Below are positions 1-7,639 of a DNA stretch of 64,000 bases, piece by piece. The notes under the pieces were generated by a model. It saw nothing but the letters and a program-made list of their open reading frames with translations, searched no databases and was not told the DNA's origin. The translations under genes and the position numbers were made by a program. The DNA is taken from contig NZ_JBLBVK010000039.1 in NCBI RefSeq assembly GCF_047314965.1, positions 1 through 64,000 on the forward strand, given 5' to 3'. How positions within the stretch are numbered: position 1 is the first letter of the stretch; every line of letters begins with the position of its first letter. Source of the stretch: JAVJUV01 sp047314965 (lineage in GTDB: Bacteria; Pseudomonadota; Alphaproteobacteria; Rhodobacterales; Rhodobacteraceae).

Positions 1-577
1 ACACCAGAAACAGCGAAACCGTGCGGAAGAAACCCGCCCGCTCAGCGCTGCGGCCGAGACGAGAGTAAAAACGTTTGGCCAGCGTGCGCAGGACCAGGAA
101 GACCGAAACCGTGATGACAATAATTAAGAGCAGTTCCGGCAGCGCTTTGAGAAGGACGCCAAGCTCATCGCCACGCAGGCCGGAGAACACGCTCTGGCCG
201 CTGGAAAGATCCGTCGATATCCCAGTGAGCACGACCACGGCTTCCTCAGCGAATTCCTGCGTGACCAAACCAATGCGACGACCGAGTGAGATAACCTCTT
301 CAACGGGTTCGCTCACGGTCGCAGTGGCGTTCTCCGCCGGTGCCGCGGCCGCCTCCAATTCTTCGATTAGCTTGGCACGCGCGGCGTCATCTTTCAAAAT
401 TCCAAGGAGAGTATTTATCCCGTCATCCGTCATCGCTGCATTTGACTCAGCCGGAGCGGGATCGGTGGATTGTGCATGAACAGGGGCGGTGCCGAGGCTC
501 AAGCCTAGGAAGAGGATAGTAGCAGCGAAGGCCCAAATCATCCTAGTTTTTCTCAACCTATGAACCACCGCTTGCAT
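1..577 (-). CDS. Mechanosensitive ion channel (MscS family), N-terminal part, cut by window start
   Basis: The gene reads leftwards off the window edge, so only about 192 N-terminal residues are present. It opens with a signal-peptide-like stretch (basic start, hydrophobic core, Ala-x-Ala type site near residue 37). An acidic/Ala-rich periplasmic segment follows, then the first membrane helix near residue 160 (Leu/Ile/Val-rich, ending in Arg-Thr-Leu-Ala-Lys-Arg). This layout matches large MscS-like channels, which release osmolytes under osmotic downshock. The ATG at 577 has an AGAGGG ribosome site just upstream; an in-frame ATG at 541 is a weaker alternative. The conserved pore domain lies outside the window, so the family call rests on architecture and resemblance of the N-terminus. 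Confidence 0.6.
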   Translation of the reverse strand, partial: MQAVVHRLRKTRMIWAFAATILFLGLSLGTAPVHAQSTDPAPAESNAAMTDDGINTLLGILKDDAARAKLIEELEAAAAPAENATATVSEPVEEVISLGRRIGLVTQEFAEEAVVVLTGISTDLSSGQSVFSGLRGDELGVLLKALPELLLIIVITVSVFLVLRTLAKRFYSRLGRSAERAGFFRTVSLFLV

Positions 578-1462
578 GAGTTTGGCCCTCTTTGAAAAAT
601 TTCGTCGGTTGAGTTCCACGGCTCTATGCGAGGGCCTCGCCTTTTGCAAATCCTCGACCCAGATTACTGTTAACAAAGACTGCGGACAAACAAGAAGAGC
701 TTCGGGTTGGCGGCTATGCCCGAATCTTTCACCGAGAAAGCAGAAGTAGAAATTTAGTGGATCGGAATCGACCCCTACGAGAGCCGATGGATGGCCGGTC
801 TGGGGAGTTGCCATGCGTCGCCGAATACCCGTTGCCGCGTTATCGCACGTCAATTTTGGCTCTCTGCACCTGCATTCGCGTAGGTCAGCTCCGTCCCGCA
901 AACTGGTCAAGCGACCTTTTCGGCTCTACGTCCGGTTCGTGCAAACGCAGCTATTCGCATTAGCGGCAGCTGATCAGATTGTTGGGATCATGGTTTCCGT
1001 CAATTTTTCACGAAAACTGTCTGATCCTGTCTTAGTACTGCCCCATCGCGCTGCGATAAAGGCAGCGTCGTAAATGTTAACCAGTGTAGTGAGTGTCCGA
1101 TGCGTAAAATCGTTGCGCCGTCCTTTGCCCGCATGTCCCCCGTCATTCGATATGGCTACTTCATCCTCTCGAGCCTGACGCTACGGAGCTATTCCGCCTG
1201 GAAGCAGGACGGCGAACCCAATCCCTTCGTCCGCCCATGCTACGAGATGCTCAGAACCACGCGGTCAGAACTCGTGTCCCTGTTTCCGTCGCATCTGACC
1301 TCACAGGTTTGATGCCAGGGACTCCGCAAGGGCCAAAGTCTGGCATCACCTTGACTGTCGCGTCCGTGAAGAGGCCGCGGCCATCGCTGTTCTTCGCTAG
1401 GCGCCACGTTTGGGTTTGGTTCTTAGGTTGGCGCCACACTCAGGAATTGAGGAGACCCTGGA
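578..1462. other. Gene-poor stretch, no supported gene
   Basis: About 885 bases between the divergent channel and amidase genes. Short open frames exist on both strands, but none has a good ribosome site together with recognisable protein sequence. The first ~100 bases should hold the channel promoter and the last ~100 the amidase promoter. The middle resembles the degenerate spacer DNA found elsewhere in the window, with scattered variants of the AAGCGG(T/A)C-type motif. Confidence 0.5.
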
Positions 1463-3064
1463 ATGGCACAGAATAATACCCGCCCCCCGAAGGATACGAT
1501 CCATCTCGGCGCGTCCGAACTGGCCGGCGCCATCAAGGCCGGCGATCTCTCCGCCGAAGAGGTCGTCGATGCCCAGATTAATCACATCGAGACCGTCAAT
1601 CCCGCCCTCAACGCAGTTGTCATTCCGTTGTTCGACGAGGCCCGAGCGCAAGCCAAGCTTGCCGACGATGCACGTGCAAGGGGCGAGCCTCTCGGCGCGC
1701 TGCACGGCGTGCCCATGACCATCAAGGAGCAATACAAGGTCAGGGGTACTCAAGTCACGCTCGGCGCGACCAACAAGATCGGCAACGTCTACGAAGACGA
1801 GGGGCCGTTGGTCACAAGGCTCCGCGCTGAGGGTGCGATCATCTTGGGAAAAACCAACGTCGCGCAAACCCTTCTGGGCTACGAAAGCGACAACCGGGTC
1901 TATGGCCGAAGCAACAATCCTTGGGACCTGACGCGCTCGCCCGGGGGCAGCAGCGGCGGCGACGCGGCGATCATCGCGGCCGGTGGCGTGCCGCTCGCCC
2001 TGGCGAGCGATCTGGGCGGCAGCGTTCGAATTCCCCCGCTTTTCTGCGGCGTCCACGGCTTCAAGCCGACGATGGGGCGCTTCACGAACGATGACTTCCC
2101 GAACGAACTCCTTGGCTATGGGCAGGAAGCCATCCTGCCGCAGCCCGGTCCGATCGCCCGAACCGTTGTCGATCTCGCGCTGGCGCTAGAGGTGTTCGCC
2201 AAAACCTCGATGAACACCACCATCGACAACGTCCCGCCGGTCCCGTGGACCGACCCGGCGACCATCTCGGTCAAGGGTATGCGCATTGGCTATTACACGG
2301 ACAACGGGCTATTCACTGCGTCTCCCGCACTGCGGCGCGCGGTCGAAGAGACCGCCGAAGCCCTACGCAAGCTGGGGGCCGAAACCGTGCCCGTCGACGC
2401 GCCGGACCCTTTCGAGGCAATGCGTATCTTCCTCGGTGTGATGTCCGCTGGCGGCGTTGGCCGCATGAAATCCCTGCTCGGCTCGGAAAAGCCGATCCCG
2501 CAAGTGGCCGATGCGGTCAATGGTATGGGAACGCCGCGCGCGGTCCTCGCCGTGCTTGCCCGGATCATGGCCGCGCGGGGACAGCACCTCAATTCCCGTG
2601 TCATAGGGTGCATGGGTGCCCTTAAGACGGCCGACTACTGGAAGCTGGTCGAGGCGCGCACGGATTTTCGTGTCGGTTTTCAACGTGCATTGGATGCGGC
2701 TGGGCTGGATGCTCTGCTCTGCCCACCTTGCGCCGTTCCTGCGATGACCCACGCCTCCAGCGAACACCTTTTCCCGGCGATAAGCTACGCCTTCACCTAC
2801 AACGTTCTGGGCGCACCTGCCGGCGTGGTCTCAACGACCAGAGTGAGGCAGGGCGAGGAGAGCGACCGCAAGGTGGGCAAGGACATCGCCGATATTACGG
2901 CGCAGCAGGTCGAACGGGGAAGCGCGGGACTGCCGGTCGGCGTGCAGGTTGTAGCTCGACATTGGCAGGACCATGTCGCGCTCGCCGTGATGGCGGCGCT
3001 GGAAGCAGAGTTCCGCAAGACTGAGGAGTATCCATTTAGGCCGGAATTACCGGTGAACAGCTAG
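1463..3064 (+). CDS. Amidase, amidase-signature family
   Basis: A 533-residue cytoplasmic hydrolase of the amidase signature (AS) family, which hydrolyses carboxamides to acid and ammonia. The Ser-cisSer-Lys triad is complete: Lys88 in TIKEQ, cis-Ser163 in the Gly-Gly-Ser-Ser-Gly-Gly motif, and nucleophile Ser187 in SDLGGSVRIP. The spacing (75 and 24 residues) equals that of fatty-acid amide hydrolase. The length is normal for full-length AS enzymes. There is no signal peptide. The ATG follows a GAGGAG ribosome site. It stands alone on the plus strand, so the context does not reveal the substrate. GatA is unlikely because no gatB or gatC lies nearby and the C-terminal half differs. Confidence 0.88.
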   Translation: MAQNNTRPPKDTIHLGASELAGAIKAGDLSAEEVVDAQINHIETVNPALNAVVIPLFDEARAQAKLADDARARGEPLGALHGVPMTIKEQYKVRGTQVTLGATNKIGNVYEDEGPLVTRLRAEGAIILGKTNVAQTLLGYESDNRVYGRSNNPWDLTRSPGGSSGGDAAIIAAGGVPLALASDLGGSVRIPPLFCGVHGFKPTMGRFTNDDFPNELLGYGQEAILPQPGPIARTVVDLALALEVFAKTSMNTTIDNVPPVPWTDPATISVKGMRIGYYTDNGLFTASPALRRAVEETAEALRKLGAETVPVDAPDPFEAMRIFLGVMSAGGVGRMKSLLGSEKPIPQVADAVNGMGTPRAVLAVLARIMAARGQHLNSRVIGCMGALKTADYWKLVEARTDFRVGFQRALDAAGLDALLCPPCAVPAMTHASSEHLFPAISYAFTYNVLGAPAGVVSTTRVRQGEESDRKVGKDIADITAQQVERGSAGLPVGVQVVARHWQDHVALAVMAALEAEFRKTEEYPFRPELPVNS

Positions 3065-3648
3065 ACAAACGGAACGGCAGATTTGTCCGCTTCTCAGACA
3101 TAGCGCCCCATCAGTTCAAGGTCCGGTTCTCGCGGAAGCAGTCATTGAGGCGCCAAAGCAGACATTGCCTTGGAACTTGCTTGCCCTGAATGACCGATTA
3201 GCGCGATCAACCAGTCATCTGAGCATTCTTCTCGGATGTCTCAGAAGAGCCCGAAGCGGACATTTTCCCAATGGCGCAGCGTCGGCTACTAAGGGTGGAA
3301 AACAGACATTCGCTGCGAGTGCGAAACTCGGTTTGTGGGTAAGAGATACTTGACACTCACTTGAAGAATTACCGACCGAACGAAAGCGTCAAAGTGATGG
3401 CGTGGATTATGGACATTCGATACGAACAGTAGATTCTGAACGCGGCTGAGGATTCCCCTCCTGAGATAGCGTATCGGCATTCAGCCAAAGCAACGGCACT
3501 GAAAGACTTGCGCTGTCGGTCTACGAACCTGAGAGAAGAGGTGTAGAAAGTCAGATTACTGATCAGCATTTCCGACTTACCGCATGATTAACGGATTAGA
3601 AAAACATAGTTGCAGCATGCTTTTCGACGGCATCGAGTAAATGCGAAG
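3065..3648. repeat. Gene-poor spacer with degenerate AAGCGGACATT-type motifs
   Basis: No gene is supported here. The stretch carries at least four variants of one short motif: near 3136 (AAGCAGTCATTG), 3155 (AAAGCAGACATTG), 3253 (GAAGCGGACATT) and 3301 (AACAGACATTCG). Related motifs, in both orientations, recur in the gene-poor spacers near 28.4, 37.1, 41.9 and 42.0 kb. I see no open frame with a good ribosome site. Confidence 0.5.
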
Positions 3649-4641
3649 TCAACTCGCGGCAATGTCACTTTGGTCTGGGAAGACTACTCGGACGGAGTCT
3701 TCCTTGAAGTCTTCAAATCCCTTGGACCAAATGCGGCCGGGCCAATGAATATCCACTGTTCCAACTTGTGGGCGGTAGGCTGCGGTGTATAGCGTTCCGA
3801 AACCAGCAGAGAACGCCGTTGAGTACAGCGGAGGTTTCAAAAAGGCAGCGATGAATCTTTCCTGCGTTTCGGGGTGAAGCGTCAGGCGCTGCAATAGATA
3901 CCGCTCTCTTTCGACCGTGGCAGTGAACCTGGCATGGCTCGACCACTCCACCCGTTCCTGGTGGTTTGTCGCGACAGCGGAATGCGTCAACGCGGTCGGT
4001 CTATCGGGAGCGAGGAAGGCCGTGAGATAATTTCGATCTGCATCCAACACGGTCACATTGTAGCTCATATGCGAAGGAATGCGTTCAAGAGCCTGCCCAG
4101 CCTCTTCGGCCGTTGTACACGTCTGGAGAATGTATCGTAAGATCAGCGGCACGCCGAATCCGACGCCCACCGCTTGCCGGCCACCAAATGTGAGCGAGGC
4201 CGCCAGACCTTGGTCGTTCATACCATCCACCAGTCCGAACAAACCATCCGATGTTCCGATAACACCCCGTCCGTTCCAGTTGGTTTTTAGCAGTATGGCG
4301 TCAAATGCGTCCTTGTCGTAATCGTAATTGCGAACGAGGAGCGGTTTGTCTCCTGGCCAGATCGCCTGGCTGCATCCCGCCAGATATCGGGGCGGGCAAT
4401 AGAAACTCAGGAACCGGGATTCAATATCTCCACCACCGACCAGCTCGCAGAGCTCGTCATAAAGATCGAGAATTTCCGGCATGTACTTTCGAATGGCATG
4501 CCGGGACTCAAGGTAGGTGCGCCTGCCCGAGACTCCCTCACGGCTCCACCATTTCGAATATGCCGGCCAGTACTTCGCAAACTGCCCCCCCCAACGCTGC
4601 CCGGGTGAATCCTCGGCGATAGATCGAAACTCTACAGTCAT
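3649..4641 (-). CDS. C45-type autoproteolytic acyltransferase/hydrolase (Ntn fold)
   Basis: A 330-residue protein resembling the peptidase C45 / acyl-CoA:6-aminopenicillanate acyltransferase-like group. These are N-terminal-nucleophile enzymes that cleave themselves to expose a catalytic Cys. The likely cleavage point is Gly89-Cys90 in the AGCSQ motif, followed by the family's RNYDYD motif about 15 residues later, and then the Gly-rich strand with DGMNDQGLAASL. About 89 residues would form the pro-segment. There is no obvious signal peptide. Substrates of bacterial members are mostly unknown; amide or acyl-amino-acid hydrolysis is plausible. It is probably a single-gene transcript, 86 bases downstream of the neighbouring MscS gene on the same strand. 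Confidence 0.72.
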   Translation of the reverse strand: MTVEFRSIAEDSPGQRWGGQFAKYWPAYSKWWSREGVSGRRTYLESRHAIRKYMPEILDLYDELCELVGGGDIESRFLSFYCPPRYLAGCSQAIWPGDKPLLVRNYDYDKDAFDAILLKTNWNGRGVIGTSDGLFGLVDGMNDQGLAASLTFGGRQAVGVGFGVPLILRYILQTCTTAEEAGQALERIPSHMSYNVTVLDADRNYLTAFLAPDRPTALTHSAVATNHQERVEWSSHARFTATVERERYLLQRLTLHPETQERFIAAFLKPPLYSTAFSAGFGTLYTAAYRPQVGTVDIHWPGRIWSKGFEDFKEDSVRVVFPDQSDIAAS

Positions 4642-4727
4642 GAACCCTACATATCCTAAGCCTGCCCGCGCACAAGATCTTCGAATTGTCCGCCGGAGGA
4701 AACACGAGGGTACCTTTCAACGCGTCT

Positions 4728-6101
4728 CTATCGTTCGGACGCCCGCAGCTGATCCAGATTTGCACTGTCAGGACTAGAAACAGTACGCAACCGCACATCG
4801 TGGTGAGGGTAAGGTACCTCGATCCCATTGGCCTTGAACTTCTCCCAAATGCCGAGCATGACTGCACTTGCAACATTGGCAACGCCATTCTCGGGGTCGT
4901 TGATCCAGAACCGTAGTTCAAGATCAATGGAACTGTTGCCGAATGCTCTCATGAGACAATTTGGCGCCGGATCATGAAGGACCCGCGGTATTTCGAGCGC
5001 AGCCTCGATGCAGAGCTGTCTCGCAAGATCGATATCAGAGTCGTAAGAAACCCCTACAGGAATACGTCGCCTCGTCGGCTTGTCCGAATGCGTCCAATTG
5101 GTGACCGGACTTGCGATCAAGACCTCGTTCGGAATCAGCGTCTCGGTGCCATCTCTGGTTCTTACGGCAACGTAACGGGTCGTCATCTTTCGAACCTGGC
5201 CATAAGTGGGGCCATACGCTGTTTCGATTTCTATGACATCTCCCGGCTTGATCGATTCATCAGCCAGTAGCGTGTAACTCGCCAACAGGTTTTCTACAGT
5301 TCTTCGCAACCCAAGACCGACACCGATACCCAGAGCGCCCGAGAAGATCGCAAATGCTGTAAGATCGACTCCGATTGCCGAGAGGGCAATGACCACAGCC
5401 AGAATCAAGAGCGCCATCCGGAGCAACCGGACAACCAATAGCCTTAGGGCAGAGCTCATCTTGTCGACGCGTTGTAGCCTACGCTCGACGATTCCGGAGA
5501 CCGCGTTTCCGCCCCAAATCAAGATGGCGGTAAGGATAACGCCTTTGACAAATGCCCAGGCTGTAATGCTGATGGGGCCGACGGTTAAGCCGGTCGCCCG
5601 CAGCCATTCAATGACAACATCCAACAGGCCCACGGAGTTCAACGCAGCGGCTGTCCAGGCGCTCCATGAAAAAACCTGGCTCCAATAGGCGGAAGGAATA
5701 AATATCGAGACCGTTCGGATAACGACGAACGCCAGCAACAAGCTGATCACGAGTCGCAAGAACGGAATCGGCAGTTCAAAGGCTTCAAATACCGATCTTG
5801 AAATACCTAGGAGCACCACCCACACAACCGGCATCGCGATCGCGGCAACCGTGCGAATTAGCCGTCGGACTGCGGGGCCAAGAGTATGTTGCTGGTTCAG
5901 CCTTTCGAGAAGGCGTTGAAAGCGCCTCCGGAGCGCAACTGCCAGAAAAAGGCCGCCGGCAATAAACGCAAACTGATAAAGCGTTTCAAAAACCAGTACG
6001 TGTTCACGAAGCCATTCGATTGCGAAGACCAAATAGTCGGTCGCTGCCGACGCGACTTCTTCGACCTCTTTCTCAATTATTGTTGGCTCTTCTTGTTCCA
6101 T
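4728..6101 (-). CDS. Mechanosensitive ion channel, MscS family
   Basis: A 457-residue inner-membrane protein with about six or seven hydrophobic segments (near residues 20-60, 82-105, 115-135, 180-205 and 225-275). The MscS core follows: a Gly/Ala-rich pore helix (SGALGIGVGLGLRRTVEN, about 265-285), the beta domain (DESIKPGDVIEIE) with the PNEVL motif, then the cytoplasmic alpha/beta domain. It should open under membrane tension to release solutes. It is larger than E. coli MscS (286 residues) because of extra N-terminal helices. The start has only moderate ribosome-site support. It follows the ATP-grasp gene on the same strand after 75 bases but seems functionally unrelated. Confidence 0.88.
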   Translation of the reverse strand: MEQEEPTIIEKEVEEVASAATDYLVFAIEWLREHVLVFETLYQFAFIAGGLFLAVALRRRFQRLLERLNQQHTLGPAVRRLIRTVAAIAMPVVWVVLLGISRSVFEAFELPIPFLRLVISLLLAFVVIRTVSIFIPSAYWSQVFSWSAWTAAALNSVGLLDVVIEWLRATGLTVGPISITAWAFVKGVILTAILIWGGNAVSGIVERRLQRVDKMSSALRLLVVRLLRMALLILAVVIALSAIGVDLTAFAIFSGALGIGVGLGLRRTVENLLASYTLLADESIKPGDVIEIETAYGPTYGQVRKMTTRYVAVRTRDGTETLIPNEVLIASPVTNWTHSDKPTRRRIPVGVSYDSDIDLARQLCIEAALEIPRVLHDPAPNCLMRAFGNSSIDLELRFWINDPENGVANVASAVMLGIWEKFKANGIEVPYPHHDVRLRTVSSPDSANLDQLRASER

Positions 6102-6127
6102 CTCTCAGTTTTGCCGCAACTGGCGAG

Positions 6128-6152
6128 GTACGCAAACCGCAGGCTTGCGTAC
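6128..6152 (-). terminator. Stem-loop downstream of the ATP-grasp gene
   Basis: An 8-bp perfect stem (GTACGCAA / TTGCGTAC) with a 9-base loop sits between the ATP-grasp stop and the MscS start. There is no clear T-tract, so this may be a weak terminator or a processing hairpin. Confidence 0.35.
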
Positions 6153-6176
6153 GCCAACGTGACTTCCCGCGAATGA

Positions 6177-7628
6177 TCACATTATCTTGAAAGCTGGATC
6201 CTCGAAAGCTTGGGCGGACGGCAACGGTCGCGCGGAATATGCGTTCTTTATGCCCTTGATCCATTTCTTGGATTTTTCGGTCAACGCGAAGCCTTTGGTC
6301 ATGGAGCGTCCACGCGTCACCAGAATTCCAAGATCTGCGCCTTCGTAGCGGTAGTCGCCTGCGTTGGAAATGCGCAGGAAAAAGGCTTCATCCTCGCTTT
6401 CAACGGCACGGCGGTGATAATCGAACCGATCAAGAACCACCCGCCCGTCCGGCAGCATTTTGTAGATCCCCGATTCGGGCGCATGCGTGATGATGTCGAC
6501 GCTATCTTCGGTGTGCTTGATCACCATCTGCGACCAGCTGTCAATCATGTCGGGGTCAGCCCACCGCGCGTTCAGTTCCTCTACGTCCAGATTGAAGGGT
6601 TTTTTCGAGAACTCGAGCAGGTGGAACAGGAAAAGCGGTGCGTCCGCGTGGGCGAAAGCGGCGTGGTTCGTCATGGATGATGCGCCGGTAATGCGCGGAT
6701 TAAGCTCACCCAGCCAGATATCGCCGGTCTTCTTGTCGATCAGGAAGTCCAGCTCGAAATATCCACGATACCCTTCTTTCCGCAGTTGTTCGCCGAACTT
6801 GAATGTCAATTCACGCGCCTTCTGCCGCGTCTTTGGCGGAAAGGCGGTCGAGAAGATCTCGTTCCCGCACCAGCCGCCTCTGTAGGGTGTAAGTTCCTTG
6901 AACCCGACAAGTTCGGTCATCAGCGGGCCAACGATCGTACCCTCGCTCGTGGCACACGCCTCGATCGCCGATCCACGGCAATCGATCCGCTTCATGATCT
7001 TGATCTCGCCCTCGCCGATGATCTCGTGCTCGTGCTTTCGGAAATCTGCCTCGGACTTAATGAAGAACGTGGTGTGACCGCTATCGCCGAAGGCCGATTG
7101 CAGCACCAGATCGTGTCCGATCCCGGCCTTTTTGCAGACTTCGCGCAGCTGTTCGTAGCTTGTGACCTCGCTCAGCACGTTGGGCACCGACGGCACGCCG
7201 GCCTTGTTGCCGACGCGGACGGTTTCGATCTTGTTGTCCATCGACTGGCGCAGCTTGGCCTTTGGGAACCAGACTTCGCCACCCAGTTCCTTCACAAGCT
7301 TCTCGGTCTTTTCGTCAAACATCAGGAAGACGAATTTTGGCTTTCCGCCCCGCGACTTGACGTAATCGATCACCTCTTTGTGCTGCAGCAGATAGTTGTT
7401 GATGTCCTCGATCGACTGAAACTCATCATGCGGCAGTTCTGAGGGGCACAGCACGTTGGGATGTCGGCCGTCGAAACAATCCATGTAGCAAATATACTTG
7501 AAGTTCTTCACCCACTCATCAAGTCCGAGCAAATTGAAATTGGTCGCAGAGACGAAGTAGATCGGGTCCTGATTTGTGTGAAAGAAACGCCGGATCTCGG
7601 AGATGTTCCTCAGGGTTTTCTTGGGCAT
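6177..7628 (-). CDS. ATP-grasp ligase (biotin-carboxylase-like), last gene of the decarboxylase operon
   Basis: A 483-residue protein with an ATP-grasp fold: an N-terminal pre-ATP domain, a nucleotide-binding middle with conserved Lys/Gly segments (about 135-225), and the Mg-binding motif ELDFLID...GELNPRITGA (Glu292, Glu308, Asn310). ATP-grasp enzymes join a carboxylate to an amine, thiol or similar group through an acyl-phosphate. Such proteins are often labelled biotin carboxylase. No biotin carrier or carboxyltransferase is nearby, so a carboxylate-amine ligase is more likely. The start has a GAGAGG ribosome site and lies 11 bases after the decarboxylase stop, indicating co-transcription. 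The product is unknown; modifying the decarboxylase product or substrate is inference. Confidence 0.72.
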   Translation of the reverse strand: MPKKTLRNISEIRRFFHTNQDPIYFVSATNFNLLGLDEWVKNFKYICYMDCFDGRHPNVLCPSELPHDEFQSIEDINNYLLQHKEVIDYVKSRGGKPKFVFLMFDEKTEKLVKELGGEVWFPKAKLRQSMDNKIETVRVGNKAGVPSVPNVLSEVTSYEQLREVCKKAGIGHDLVLQSAFGDSGHTTFFIKSEADFRKHEHEIIGEGEIKIMKRIDCRGSAIEACATSEGTIVGPLMTELVGFKELTPYRGGWCGNEIFSTAFPPKTRQKARELTFKFGEQLRKEGYRGYFELDFLIDKKTGDIWLGELNPRITGASSMTNHAAFAHADAPLFLFHLLEFSKKPFNLDVEELNARWADPDMIDSWSQMVIKHTEDSVDIITHAPESGIYKMLPDGRVVLDRFDYHRRAVESEDEAFFLRISNAGDYRYEGADLGILVTRGRSMTKGFALTEKSKKWIKGIKNAYSARPLPSAQAFEDPAFKIM

Positions 7629-7639
7629 GGTCGTCCTCT

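Noticed and set aside
1397..2056. Long open frame opposite the amidase gene
   Set aside because: It overlaps the amidase, whose catalytic triad and ribosome site are clear, and its own translation resembles nothing.
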